DNA from: Kitasatospora xanthocidica
GTDB lineage: Bacteria; Actinomycetota; Actinomycetes; Streptomycetales; Streptomycetaceae
DNA length: 64,000 nucleotides
NCBI RefSeq assembly: GCF_014656195.1
Contig: NZ_BNBY01000009.1
Coordinates: 241,156 to 305,155 of the forward strand
Direction: 5' to 3'
Positions within the stretch are counted from its first letter, which is position 1, and each line of letters starts with the position of its first letter. The position numbers and the translations under genes are program-made. A model generated the notes under the pieces. It made no database searches. It was not told the origin of the DNA and saw nothing but the letters and a program-made list of their open reading frames with translations. Shown in pieces: positions 43,901 to 53,000 of this stretch.

Positions 43901-44194
43901 ATCGTCGCGGTGCCGCCGATCGGCAAGCCCGGCTTCGTGACCTCGGTGCGCGGCGTGGACTTCCCGCCCGGCACCCCGGTGCGCCTCACCTGGCAGCCCG
44001 GCATCACCGCCGCGGCGGCACCGACGTACCCCCGGGCCGACGGGACCTTCGCGGGCCAGCTGCTCATCCTCCCGAAGGACGAGACCGGCCCGCGGACCAT
44101 CACCGCCGACGGCCCCGGATTCTCCCCGGTGACCACCCCCTTCCTGGTCGTCGAGGGCAGCATCGGCCCGCCCGGGGAGGTGGAGCGGCGATGA
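40934..44194 (+). CDS. Secreted TolB/PD40 beta-propeller protein with DUF11-like repeats
   Basis: A 1086-residue protein. A Sec signal peptide (AVAVLLALAAAVTTLVAAAP) is followed by repeated propeller blades (AHPALAPDGKAVVFEA, THPTVSPDGKSIAYS, DPSLSPDGRLIVFSR, QPSWSPDGKLIVFSR, SPAFSPDGRRIAFNR) to about residue 690, a DUF11-type Ig repeat, a Pro/Thr/Ser/Ala linker at ~822-873, and another Ig-like repeat region to the end. The GTG follows GAGG by six bases. It overlaps the DUF4255 gene by four bases. A cell-wall or extracellular binding role is likely; a secreted protein coupled to cytoplasmic injection-system genes is unusual. Confidence 0.8.
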   Translation: MIGATGTPRSIRRPARAAVAVLLALAAAVTTLVAAAPGGQGAPVAPAAEADPAAGRVVFAGTNHRGLGRVTGADTSAPLFGPGPVHFDQDPSSRGDELVFTSLRDSTLPQVYLRDAAGAVRRLTSGMDTAHPALAPDGKAVVFEALETKADGKPQHVLWVVNRDGSGLRRITDGAADETHPTVSPDGKSIAYSCTGDPAHRQIYLRPFEGGAPVKVTDVTTGDAIDPTWNPVNDDAHRNQIVYTWDQGDQGRTLRLTSPTGGDKAFFLRTGSTWRTGSASWLADGSGVLFLSSDLLAPAAPPRQPEPPRPPVVNLYRAPTCSCDDPKLLYGTDRLIATPAWLGSQDKGGPVVEQTSATAANIADLQDVRPDGVDPRDLGVSVLREDPAADTNTDPDPAADPLFHPRAGYDPWFERQTYTPDGRQIVVTRYEDSQAGRIQRIWLTDADGANPRPMNLAGRRPLDRDTDPSLSPDGRLIVFSRSSPGGGAEPARPGRIVIAQVSTGAVVGTVQPPAGEQGASDGQPSWSPDGKLIVFSRSAVINGNAGNLHVWTVAADDLTRQSDLSRTVCPGSCDVIDDSPAFSPDGRRIAFNRKGGDGGNNHRDGVLVASATGGDCTVVLPTALRGQKDACTRPLPETTDAGPFQPRDVAWTAGGGQLVLTSRRAQPPNSPEGLAVYDFAAGTLTPLDRRLPGRQKEPAVQQSVDLELSAPERTPAVPVGGGTDVTITVTDKGPAPSPGTVLTASVPTGARLGGLTSPVGQCDAAALRCDLGTLAPGQVVRVTARLIGTRTGTQEFGWSVTGTVTDPNPGDDSARTFLPVQEAPSPSPTPTPSPTPTPSPTATPTPAPTPTATPTPAPPPAPAPPPAPAPPPQAGPGVTVDAQPNPGYVGGHVTVSYTVRNTGQALSTGLRLTLGLPAGVPTEPLPPGCRSGTCELADLSPGGSQVVRVVLSPVAVLDTTVTAELTTTGTDATPGPHRASTPLRILQPRIVAVPPIGKPGFVTSVRGVDFPPGTPVRLTWQPGITAAAAPTYPRADGTFAGQLLILPKDETGPRTITADGPGFSPVTTPFLVVEGSIGPPGEVERR

Positions 44195-44919
44195 TCCACG
44201 AGGTCGACGAGGCGCTGCGGCTGCTGCTCGCCGAGGCCGGACTCGCGGAGCGCGGCGTCGAGGTGGCCTTCGACGCGCCCACCCGGGACTTCGCCGCCCG
44301 GCGCACCGCGCCGACGGTCAGCGTCTTCCTGTACGGCATCCGCGAGGAGACCGACCGCCGGCAGGCCGGCGCGACCGCCGAGTACGACGCGGACGGCGTG
44401 ATCACCGGCCACCGCGCCGCACCCCGCTGGTTCGAACTGGCCTACCTGGTCACCGTCTGGACCAACCGGCCGCAGGACGAACACCGGCTGCTCGCCGAGG
44501 TGCTGCAGTGCCTGACCGCCGTCGACGCGCTGCCCGCCCGGGTGCTCACCGGGACGCTCCGGGAGCTCGGACTGACCGTCGGGCTCGACATCACCGGGCG
44601 CGACACCGGCCTGCCCTCGGTGTCCGACGTCTGGTCGGGGCTCGGCGGGGAGCTGCGGCCCTCGATCGACCTCCGGGCGCTCGCCCCGCTGCCCGGCGGG
44701 CGCACCCCCGCCGGGCCGCCGGTCACCGAGGGCCTGGTGGTGCGGGTCGAGGACACCAGCGTCGAGCGCGCCTCCGCGGCGGACGGTACGGCCGCCACCG
44801 ACGGCCCGGGCCGTCGACTGCGCTACCGCGGCGCCACCGACCCCGGACCGGACGGGTTCGCCGCGCCCCGGGACCGCGAGCTGCCCCCGGGCCGCCGACC
44901 GCGGGGGAGGGCCCGATGA
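44191..44919 (+). CDS. DUF4255 eCIS cap/terminator-like protein (Afp16-like)
   Basis: A 242-residue protein of the DUF4255 family, which caps or helps terminate the tube in extracellular contractile systems. Core motifs: IHEVDEALRLLLAEAG at the N terminus, APTVSVFLYGIRE, RAAPRWFELAYLVTVWT, EHRLLAEVLQCL, and GLPSVSDVWSGLGGELRPSIDL. The last ~60 residues are hydrophilic and variable. Overlaps (ATGA) on both sides. Its position just before the AAA+ ATPase is standard for this locus type. Confidence 0.88.
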   Translation: MIHEVDEALRLLLAEAGLAERGVEVAFDAPTRDFAARRTAPTVSVFLYGIREETDRRQAGATAEYDADGVITGHRAAPRWFELAYLVTVWTNRPQDEHRLLAEVLQCLTAVDALPARVLTGTLRELGLTVGLDITGRDTGLPSVSDVWSGLGGELRPSIDLRALAPLPGGRTPAGPPVTEGLVVRVEDTSVERASAADGTAATDGPGRRLRYRGATDPGPDGFAAPRDRELPPGRRPRGRAR

Positions 44920-47195
44920 CCGTCGACCTCGGGCCGGCCACCCTTTCCACGTCCATGTCCACTTCCACGGCGGCCGACGGACTGCCGCCCGGCCCCGACC
45001 ACCTCTGGGAGCGGCTGCACCGGGTCGAGCAGCGGGTCCGGACGGCGGTGCGCGAGCGCCGGGCCGAGGACCCCGACCCGGACGACCCGTACCGCGGCCA
45101 GTACCTCAGCCCGGAGGCGGTGGAGCGGATCCTGGCGGCTTCCGCCACCGTCCGCCCGGACGGCTATGCGGCACCGGGTGACGGGCCCGCCGCGCCGCCC
45201 GGCTCCCGGCTGGCCCGGCTCGCCGACGCCTTCGGGCTGCTCCCGGTGGACGTCGAACTGCTGCTGGTCGTCCTCGCCCCCGACCTCGACACCCGTTTCG
45301 AGCAGCTCTACGGCTACCTCAACGACGATCTGACCCGCCGCCGGCCCACCGTCGGGCTGGCCCTCGAACTGTGCGGGCTGCCGGGGGCCGGCGCCGGCCG
45401 CTTCCGGTTCGCCGTACGGGCACCGCTGATCGCCGGCGGACTGGTGGAGGTCGCCGAGCCGGAACGCCCGCTGCTCTCCCGCCCCCTGCGGGTGCCGGAC
45501 CGGGTGACCGCCCACCTGCTCGGCGACGACGAGCCGGACGGCGCGCTGGCCGGGCTGGCCCGCCGCGTCACCGCCGGGCCCGCCCCCGCTTCGCCGGCGG
45601 CCGCGGAGCTCGTCGACCGGATCCGCGCGGCCTCGGCGGACGGCGGCCTGGTGCACCTGCTCGACAAGGGCGGGCACGCCGGCCCGCCCGCGGTGGCCGC
45701 CCTCGCGGCCGACGGCCGCCCGCCGCTGGTCGTCGACGCCGCCGCCCTCGCCGCCCGCCCGTCACCGGACCTCGTCCGGGCGCTGGCCCGCGAGGCCCGG
45801 CTCACCGGCGCCGGGGTGCTGCTCGGACCGCTGGACCGGCTCGAACCCGAACGCCCCGAACGGGCCGCGCTGCTGCGCGAGCTGTGCGCGGAGCTGACGA
45901 GTGGGCGAGTCTCCCCGCCCCGAGCCGAAGGGCGCGCCGACGCCGAGAGGGAGAAGCGAGGGAGCGACGCAGGAGCGACGGAGCGCCGACCGTCGGTGTC
46001 GGGTCAGGAGCGCCCGGAGGCGAGCGGGCGAGTAGCAGTCCCGCTGGTCGTGCACGGCGCGCAGGTGTGGGACCCGGCCTGGACCGTGGCGAGCCCGGTG
46101 GTGCTCACCGTCCCGCCGCCGGACGCGCACGGCCGGACCGAGCGCTGGGCCCGCGCGCTCGGCGGCCCGCCGGACGGCGGTGAACCGGCCCCGTTGAGCG
46201 AGGAGCTGGCCGAGGCGGTGGCCGCCTACCGGGTGGACCAGGAGAAGCTGGAGCGGGCGGCCGCGGTGGCGGCCAGGACGGCGGCCGCCGAGCGGCGCCC
46301 GGTGCGCCCCGAGGACCTGCGGGTCGCGGTGCGGGCGCAGAACGCCGCCGGGCTGGCCCGGCTCGCCCGCCGGATCGAGCCCGCCGTCGGCTGGGCCGAC
46401 CTGGTGCTGCCCGGCCCCACCGAGGGCCGGCTGCGCGAACTCGTGCTGCGGGCCCGGCACCGCGACCGGGTGCTCGGGCAGTGGCGGATGCGGCCGGGCG
46501 GCGGCCGGGGGAACGGCGTGATCGCCCTGTTCGCGGGGGAGTCGGGCACCGGCAAGACGATGTCGGCCGAGGTGGTCGCCGCCGAACTCGGCATGGAGCT
46601 CTACGTGGTGGACCTCTCCACGGTCGTGGACAAGTACATCGGCGAGACCGAGAAGAACCTGGAGCGGATCTTCACCGAGGCCGCGCAGGTGAACGGCGTC
46701 CTGCTGTTCGACGAGGCGGACGCGCTGTTCGGGAAGCGCTCCCAGGTCAAGGACGCCCACGACCGGCACGCCAACCTGGAGACCGCCTACCTGCTCCAGC
46801 GGATGGAGTCCTTCGACGGGATCGCGGTGCTGACGTCCAACCTGCGCGCCAACCTCGACGAGGCCTTCACCCGGCGGCTGGACGTCATCGCCGAGTTCCC
46901 GCTGCCGGACGAGGCGCAGCGGCGCGTCCTGTGGGACCGCTGCCTGGGGCCGAGGCTGCCCCGCGGGGACGACCTCGACCTGGACTTCTGCGCCCGGCGC
47001 TTCGAGCTCACCGGCGGCTCCATCCGGGCCTGCGCGGTCTCCGCGGCCTACCTGGCCGCCGGAACGGGCACCGCGCTGGGCATGGCGCAGCTGGTCGCCG
47101 CGGTGGTCGGGGAGTACCGCAAACTCGGCCGGCTGGTGCTGGAGAGCGAGTTCGGCCCCTGGCTGGGCGCCGTCGGGGAGGCCGGCCGCGGCTGA
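44916..47195 (+). CDS. AAA+ ATPase of the contractile injection system (Afp15-like)
   Basis: A 759-residue ATPase. Residues 1-325 are a helical N-terminal domain. A second poorly conserved nucleotide-binding-like region lies near 230-400. The active AAA+ module has Walker A GESGTGKT (541-548), Walker B VLLFDEADALFG (Asp599-Glu600), sensor region VLTSNLRANLDEAFTRRLD and a C-terminal lid. Afp15-type ATPases act in assembly of the particle. Residues ~330-370 are a 41-residue in-frame insert bordered by a duplicated SGRV, probably a small mobile repeat (see the separate entry). Start overlaps the DUF4255 stop. Confidence 0.92.
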   Translation: MTVDLGPATLSTSMSTSTAADGLPPGPDHLWERLHRVEQRVRTAVRERRAEDPDPDDPYRGQYLSPEAVERILAASATVRPDGYAAPGDGPAAPPGSRLARLADAFGLLPVDVELLLVVLAPDLDTRFEQLYGYLNDDLTRRRPTVGLALELCGLPGAGAGRFRFAVRAPLIAGGLVEVAEPERPLLSRPLRVPDRVTAHLLGDDEPDGALAGLARRVTAGPAPASPAAAELVDRIRAASADGGLVHLLDKGGHAGPPAVAALAADGRPPLVVDAAALAARPSPDLVRALAREARLTGAGVLLGPLDRLEPERPERAALLRELCAELTSGRVSPPRAEGRADAEREKRGSDAGATERRPSVSGQERPEASGRVAVPLVVHGAQVWDPAWTVASPVVLTVPPPDAHGRTERWARALGGPPDGGEPAPLSEELAEAVAAYRVDQEKLERAAAVAARTAAAERRPVRPEDLRVAVRAQNAAGLARLARRIEPAVGWADLVLPGPTEGRLRELVLRARHRDRVLGQWRMRPGGGRGNGVIALFAGESGTGKTMSAEVVAAELGMELYVVDLSTVVDKYIGETEKNLERIFTEAAQVNGVLLFDEADALFGKRSQVKDAHDRHANLETAYLLQRMESFDGIAVLTSNLRANLDEAFTRRLDVIAEFPLPDEAQRRVLWDRCLGPRLPRGDDLDLDFCARRFELTGGSIRACAVSAAYLAAGTGTALGMAQLVAAVVGEYRKLGRLVLESEFGPWLGAVGEAGRG
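45903..46033. other. 123-bp in-frame insertion flanked by 8-bp direct repeats inside the AAA+ gene
   Basis: GGGCGAGT occurs at 45903-45910 and 46026-46033. Removing one copy plus the segment between restores a seamless reading (ELTSGRV joined to AVPLVV). The insert is purine-rich (repeated GAGCGA/GAGGGAG), unlike flanking codons, and its length is a multiple of three. The direct repeat looks like a target-site duplication, suggesting a miniature mobile element. Confidence 0.6.
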
Positions 47196-47228
47196 GCCGC
47201 TACCGGCGGGGACCCCTCGCACTGTCCG

Positions 47229-47253
47229 CCGGGGGCAGCGTTCTTGCCCCCGG
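47229..47253 (+). terminator. Hairpin between AAA+ and sheath genes
   Basis: A perfect 9-bp stem, CCGGGGGCA with TGCCCCCGG, loop GCGTTCT, in the 140-base gap. It may end the regulator-side transcript or attenuate it; alternatively its GGGGCA/TGCCCC arms could be a regulator site before the sheath unit. Confidence 0.6.
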
Positions 47254-47335
47254 TCCGGGACCTGCGGACATGTCCCCGGACGGTGGCCGGGCAGCAGACT
47301 CGGGGGCGACTGACCGGCCACCCGAAGGAGCGCGA

Positions 47336-48886
47336 ATGCCGTCCTACCTCACCCCGGGCGTGTACGTGGAGGAGGTCCAGTCCGGTGCCCGGCCGATCGA
47401 GGGGGTCGGCACGGCCGTCGCCGCGTTCGTCGGCTTCGCCGAGACCGGACCCTTCCACGAGCCCACGCTGGTCACCAACTGGGACCAGTACGTCCAGCGG
47501 TTCGGCGGCTTCACCGAGGGCACCTACCTCGCCCACTCGGTGTACGGCTTCTTCGCCAACGGCGGCGGCTCCGCCTACGTGGTGCGGGTCGGCGACCCGG
47601 CCCGGCAGGCCGCCGGCGGCGCGCCCGCCCCGGTCGTCGGAGCGCCCGCGCCCGTCGCGATCTCCGGCTTCCTGTTCTCGGCCCTGCCCGGCGCCGGCGG
47701 CGAGGTGTCCGTCGAGATCGCCGACGTGGAGGGCGAGAACGTCCCCGAGGACCGCTTCCGCCTGCTGGTCCGCCGGGGCGCCGAGGTCGTGGAGACGTAC
47801 GACGTCTCGACCCGCAAGAGCACCAAGGGCTACGTCGTCACCCAGCTGCGCGAGTCCAAGCTGGTCGCCGTCGCCGAGCAGCCCGGCACCGCGCCGAGCC
47901 GCCCCGAGCGCCGGACCCACGCCCTGGCCGCCGCCCCCGCCCCGGCCACCGGGCCGGTCGCGGCCGCCGCCGGCCGGCTCGACCCCGCCGAGTACGTCGG
48001 CGACTCCGCCGCCCGGACCGGCTTCTCGGGCCTGGAGGCGATCGACGAGATCACCATGGTCGCGGTGCCCGACCTGATGAGCGCCTACCAGCGCGGCGAC
48101 ATCGACGCCGAGGGCCTGCGGACCGTCCAGCTCGCCGTCATGTCGCACTGCGAGCAGATGGGCGACCGGATCGCCGTCCTGGACCCGCCGCCCGGCCTCA
48201 ACGCCCAGCAGATGCGCACCTGGCGCAACGACGAGGCGGGCTTCGACTCCCGCTACGCCGCCCTGTACTACCCGTGGATCAAGGTCTTCGACCCGGCCAG
48301 CGGACGCAACGTGATGGTCCCGCCGAGCGGGCACGCCGCCGGCGTGTGGGCGCGCAGCGATGCCGAGCGCGGCGTGCACAAGGCACCCGCCAACGAGGTC
48401 ATCCGCGGCGCGGTGGACCTGGAGATCCGCCTCAGCAAGGGCGAGCAGGACCTGCTCAACCCGATCGGCGTCAACTGCGTGCGGGCCTTCCCCGGGCGCG
48501 GCATCCGGATCTGGGGCGCCCGCACCCTCTCCTCCGACCCCGCCTGGCGCTACCTCAACGTGCGCCGGCTCTTCAACTACCTGGAGGAGTCGATCCTCCT
48601 GGGGACCCAGTGGGTGGTCTTCGAGCCCAACGACGACCGGCTGTGGTCCAGCATCCGCCGGAACATCACCGCGTTCCTCACCGAGGAGTGGCGGCGCGGG
48701 GCGCTGTTCGGCCAGACCGCGGCCGAGGCCTTCTACGTCAAGTGCGACCGCGAGAACAACCCGCCGGAGTCCATCGACCTCGGCCAGGTGATCTGCGAGA
48801 TCGGGGTCTCTCCGGTGAAGCCGGCGGAGTTCGTGGTGTTCCGGCTGTCCCAGTTCTCCGACAGCACGAGCCTCGTCAACGAATGA
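47336..48886 (+). CDS. Contractile sheath protein (Afp2-like)
   Basis: A 516-residue tail-sheath protein that forms the contractile outer cylinder. N-terminal LTPGVYVEEVQSGARPIEGV, TAVAAFVGFAETGP and NGGGSAYVVRV, and C-terminal GVNCVRAFPGRGIRIWGART then WRYLNVRRLFNYLEESI and TQWVVFEPNDDRLW, are hallmarks of the phage sheath family. A variable domain with an Ala/Pro-rich loop sits near 190-220. It is a single sheath gene, whereas Afp-type loci have three. AGGAG lies six bases before the ATG. Confidence 0.96.
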   Translation: MPSYLTPGVYVEEVQSGARPIEGVGTAVAAFVGFAETGPFHEPTLVTNWDQYVQRFGGFTEGTYLAHSVYGFFANGGGSAYVVRVGDPARQAAGGAPAPVVGAPAPVAISGFLFSALPGAGGEVSVEIADVEGENVPEDRFRLLVRRGAEVVETYDVSTRKSTKGYVVTQLRESKLVAVAEQPGTAPSRPERRTHALAAAPAPATGPVAAAAGRLDPAEYVGDSAARTGFSGLEAIDEITMVAVPDLMSAYQRGDIDAEGLRTVQLAVMSHCEQMGDRIAVLDPPPGLNAQQMRTWRNDEAGFDSRYAALYYPWIKVFDPASGRNVMVPPSGHAAGVWARSDAERGVHKAPANEVIRGAVDLEIRLSKGEQDLLNPIGVNCVRAFPGRGIRIWGARTLSSDPAWRYLNVRRLFNYLEESILLGTQWVVFEPNDDRLWSSIRRNITAFLTEEWRRGALFGQTAAEAFYVKCDRENNPPESIDLGQVICEIGVSPVKPAEFVVFRLSQFSDSTSLVNE

Positions 48887-48951
48887 CCGGTACCCGTACC
48901 AGGTACCCGGTCGGCACCCGCACGCGATTCATCGGAAGGTGACAACCAGCC

Positions 48952-49392
48952 ATGGCTGAAGGCGATCCGCTCTCCACACACATCTTCGGCGTCCAACTCG
49001 GCGGCTACAACGTCGAGTCCGTCAAGGAGATCAGCAATCTGACGGTCGACCAGGAGGTCGTCGAGTACAAGCAGGTGACCCAGGAGGGCAAGCTGATCGT
49101 CCGCAAGCAGCCCGGTGCCCGGCTGCCCGGCGAGGTGACGATCACCCGCGGCCTCGACAAGAGCGGCGCGTTCACCACCTGGATCAAGGAGACCCTCAAC
49201 AACGGGGCGATCAACACCGCGCGGCAGAACCTCACCATCGAGGTCAAGGACACCACCGGTGCCACCCTGCGGCGCATCCAGCTCACCAACGCCTGGGCCA
49301 GCCGCTGGGAGGGCCCCACGCTCACCGCCGGCGAGTCCAGCGCCGCGACCGAGACCGTGACCATCGTGTTCGAGGAGATCAGCGTAGAGTGA
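48952..49392 (+). CDS. Inner tube protein 1 (gp19/Afp1-like)
   Basis: A 146-residue Hcp/gp19-type tube subunit that stacks as hexamers inside the sheath. Motifs: FGVQLGGYNVESVKEISNL, QEGKLIVRKQPGARLPGEV, and WASRWEGPTLTAGESS near the C terminus. AAGGTGA precedes the ATG. The gene order sheath-tube with a 65-base gap is conserved in actinobacterial systems. Its stop overlaps the next GTG. Confidence 0.93.
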   Translation: MAEGDPLSTHIFGVQLGGYNVESVKEISNLTVDQEVVEYKQVTQEGKLIVRKQPGARLPGEVTITRGLDKSGAFTTWIKETLNNGAINTARQNLTIEVKDTTGATLRRIQLTNAWASRWEGPTLTAGESSAATETVTIVFEEISVE

Positions 49393-49904
49393 GGCGGAAG
49401 ATCGGCCTGGAGGAACTCCTCGAACGGGCCCCGGCCGCGCAGAACACCGCGCCGCCGGCACAGCAGCCCGCGGGGCCGTCGGGGCTCTCCGGGGCCTCGG
49501 GGAACTCGGGGTCCTCGGGGCACCAACGACGGGTGCCGCACACCGAGTTCGAGTTCGAGCTGCCGCTCGGCTACGTCGACGACGAGGGTACGGTGCACCA
49601 GCACGGCACCATGCGTCTGGCCACCGCCCGCGACGAGCTGATGCCGCAGATCGACCTGCGGGTCAAGGAGAACCCGGCCTACCTGAGCGTGGTGCTGCTC
49701 AGCCACGTCATCACCCGGCTGGGCGACCTCACCGACGTGCACACCGGCATCGTCGAGCGGATGTACGCCACCGACGTCGCCTTCCTGCAGGACCTCTACC
49801 AGCGGATCAACAGCGAAGGCCACACGCGCGCCGCGGTGACCTGCCCGCACTGCGACGGCGCCTTCGAGGTCGACCTCGCCGGTGGGCGCCTGGGGGAATC
49901 GTGA
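49389..49904 (+). CDS. eCIS assembly protein, tail-assembly chaperone-like
   Basis: A 171-residue cytoplasmic protein. After a Pro/Ser/Gly-rich N terminus (to ~50) comes HTEFEFELPLGYVDDEG, MRLATARDELMPQIDLRV, YLSVVLLSHVITRLGDL, then a CPHC motif (CPHCDGAFEVDL) near the C terminus that could bind metal with partner residues. Small proteins like this follow the tube gene in phage and eCIS loci and are thought to help assembly. GTG start overlaps the tube stop; its own stop overlaps the next GTG. Confidence 0.78.
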   Translation: MRRKIGLEELLERAPAAQNTAPPAQQPAGPSGLSGASGNSGSSGHQRRVPHTEFEFELPLGYVDDEGTVHQHGTMRLATARDELMPQIDLRVKENPAYLSVVLLSHVITRLGDLTDVHTGIVERMYATDVAFLQDLYQRINSEGHTRAAVTCPHCDGAFEVDLAGGRLGES

Positions 49905-50059
49905 CGTACGCGCCTGCTCGGCTGTACGAGGAGATCGCGTACATCGCCTACCACTTCCACTGGCAGCGGGAGGACATCCTCGATCTGACCCACCGTGAAC
50001 GCGGGCAGTGGGTACGGGAGATCGCCCGGCTCAACACCCGTGTCAGCGAAGGCGGGTGA
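49901..50059 (+). CDS. DUF6760-type small eCIS protein
   Basis: A 52-residue protein starting VTYAPARLYEEIAYIAYHFH, continuing WQREDILDLTHRERGQWV and REIARLN. This matches the small Trp/His-containing proteins (DUF6760) that sit between the tube and baseplate genes in actinobacterial eCIS loci. GTG overlaps the previous stop (GTGA), and its own stop overlaps the next GTG. Function unknown; it resembles the tail-assembly proteins made by frameshift in phages. Confidence 0.8.
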   Translation: MTYAPARLYEEIAYIAYHFHWQREDILDLTHRERGQWVREIARLNTRVSEGG

Positions 50060-53000
50060 GACGGGTGGGGCTGCGGGACTGGATCGGCGGACGGAAGGCG
50101 GCCGGGGCTCCGGCGGACGGCGGGGCCGGCGGCGGTGCTGTTGAGGCCGGTGCTGCAGACGCCGGTGCCGCCGGTGCCGCCGGTGCCGCCGGGGTCGGCG
50201 GTGCCGAGCGGCGTCGTCCGGCCGGGGACGGGGGGTGGCGTGCCGTGCGGCCGCTGACCCCGACCCTGGCCGGGGCGGCGCACGGCGTCAGCGACGGCCT
50301 GGTGTTCCGGTCCCGGCTCGCCTCGTGGCAGGACCCCTCGCTGAGCGGACCGCTCGGCCACGCCGTGCTGCCCTCCGCCCCGGCGGGGATCCTGCGGGCG
50401 ATGGCGACTCCGGTCGCCGGGCCCGCCGTCAGATCCGGCGGGGACGAGCTCGTCCTGCCGGCGCCCGTGGCCGCGTCAGGGCCGGACGGGCCGGAGTCCG
50501 TGGCGGAGCCGGGCGGCCCGGGGGAGTCCGGGTCGGGCCGGGCGGTCCAGCGGTCCGTCGCGGTGCGGCGGCTTCCCGTGCGCTCCGGGCCCCGGGCGGC
50601 TTCGCGGTCGGGGGCGCGGTCCGCGTCCGCGTCCGCGGCCGTGCGGCCGGCCGTTCCGGAGGGCGCGGACAGCACCGGCGCTCCCCTGTCCGATCCCGTT
50701 CCGCTGTCCGTTCCCGCGCCCGGAGCGGAGGCCGCGACCCCGCGTCGCCGTGACCCGGTCCGCCCGGTGCGGCCCCGCTCCGTCAGCGAACCGCTGACCG
50801 TGGCGCGTCGTCCCCGTTCGCTGTCCGTGCGCCCGGTGACGGTCGTCCACGTCCCGGCTCCGGCCGACCACGCGTCCCACGCGCCCGCCACCGGTGAGGC
50901 CGCCACGCCCGTACGGAACGAGCGGAGCGAGCGGAGTGGCCAGGCCGGGGAGACCGTCCAGCGTGCCGTCGTACCCGGCGCTGCGGCGCCCGGCGCCAAC
51001 GCGTCCGGCGCTGCGGCGCCCGCTCGTCCGGTGCTCGGTGCGCCGCTGACCTCCTTGCCCGCGAGCGCCAAGCCCGTGCCCTCCGGTCCCCGGGTTCCCG
51101 ACGCCGCCCCGGGTTCGTCGTCGGCGATGCCGGTCGTTCCCGCCGGCGGGGCTTCCACGGGTGCCGGTTCCACGGGCGCGAGTCCCACCAGCGCGGGTTC
51201 CACCGGCGCCGAGCCGGGTGGGCCCGACCGCGCGCGGCAGACCGCCAGCGGTCACCGCGGCGCCACCCCTGCCCAGCGCACCCGTACCTCCTCCTCCTCC
51301 TCCTCCGCGCCCGGCGGCCCGGCATCGTCCCGTCCCGAGCGCGGGCCCGCCGCCGACGTGCCAGTCCAGCGCGCGCCGTCCGGGGGCGGCACCTCCTCAC
51401 CCACACCGTCCTCACCAGCCACACCGTCCGACCCGGCCCCCGCCCGTACCCGCGGGGGCCTGGGCGCGCCCCTCGACGCGCTGCCCCCGACGGCGGCCGT
51501 GCCGGGCCGCACCGCCCCGCTGCTCGGCGGGCGCCCACCGGCCCGCCGGATCACCGGTCCGACGCCGGGTGACCCGGCGGCGCAGGGCACCGCTGCCGCC
51601 GGTGTGCCCACGGCCGGTGAGGGCCCGCGCGTGCAGCGTGCCGTCCGGCGTTCCGGTGAGGCCCCGGCCGGGCCGACGGTCCGGCCCGACAGCACCGCCG
51701 ACGGCGGAGGGCCGACCGGCCCGGCCATGCCCACCGTGCGGAGTGCCGGTGAGGCTCCGGTGGAGCGAACTCACCACAACCAGACCGGTGGTGACGGATC
51801 ATCACCTCTCCGCGACCGTACGGCCGGTGCCGGACCGGTGCCCACGGCGCGGCCCCACCGCGGTACCGACGGCGGACGGCCCGCGGACCGGAGCCGTCCT
51901 GTCGGCGCGCCGTCGGGGCCCACCGCCGCCGCGTCCACGGCCGGCGAAGAGCCGCGGGTGCAGCGTGCCGTCCGGCGCCCGGGCACGGGGTCGGCGGAGT
52001 CGACGGGACGGAGCGGCCCGGAGCCCGGACGTTCGGAGCCCGGGCGCGCGGAGCGGTCCGACGCGCCGCAGCCGACCACCACCGCCACCCGGCCTGCCCC
52101 GGCTCGGTCCGCCGCCTCGCGGGTCGACGGCGCCGGCCCGGTGGTTCCCGCCCGTCCGGTGGCCGGCGGCCGGGGCGTGCAGCGGGCCATGCCACTGACC
52201 GGCCCGATGCGCGGACTGCTCGGCGAACGCCCGATGCGCTCCGCCCTCGCCGCCACCCCGTCGGCGTCGCCCGCGCCCGGGACCGGGCCCGGTGCCCGTC
52301 CGGGCACGGGCCCGAAGCCCGCCCCGCCCGTGGTGCCGGCGGTCTGGCCCCGAGCCCTCCGGTCGCCGGCGGACGGCGAACCGGCGGCTCCCGTGCAGCG
52401 CTCGCGCCCGCGTTCTGCGCCGGGCGCGGGGGACGGCCGGACCGCCGGTGGCACGTCGGCCTCGCCGGGACACCCGGCGTCGACCGCTACGAGCGCTACG
52501 AGCGCGAACGCGCACGCGCACGCGACCACTACAGCGAGTACGGCTTCGGCTACGGGCGCCCTGCGCGGCGTCGCCTCGGTGCTGCGACGCGCGCGTCAGC
52601 GGCGCGAACCGGGGCAGCGCGACGGCGGACCGGCGGCCGACCGCCCCGGGGCGCAGGCGCAGCCGACGTCCTCCGGCGCCTCGACGGGTCAGCCGTCCGC
52701 TGCGGGGGCGCTGCGCGGGGTCGCCACCGTGCTGCAACTCGCCCGTGGGCGGCGTCCGGTGGACCGGGGTGACCAGCGCCCGACGCCCCCCGGCGCCTCG
52801 ACGGATCAGTCGTCCGGAGCCGGTGCGGCGGCGCGGGGGCCCGAGGCCGTGGTGCAACTCGCGCCCGCGCGCCGCCCCTTCGACCGTTCGGCGACCGATC
52901 GCCCTTCAGCGCAAGGGAGTTCGCAGCCGATCGGACCCACCTCCGGGCCGGTCGCACCGAACGCCCCGTACCCGCCCGCCGGTGCGTCGGTGCCGAGCGC

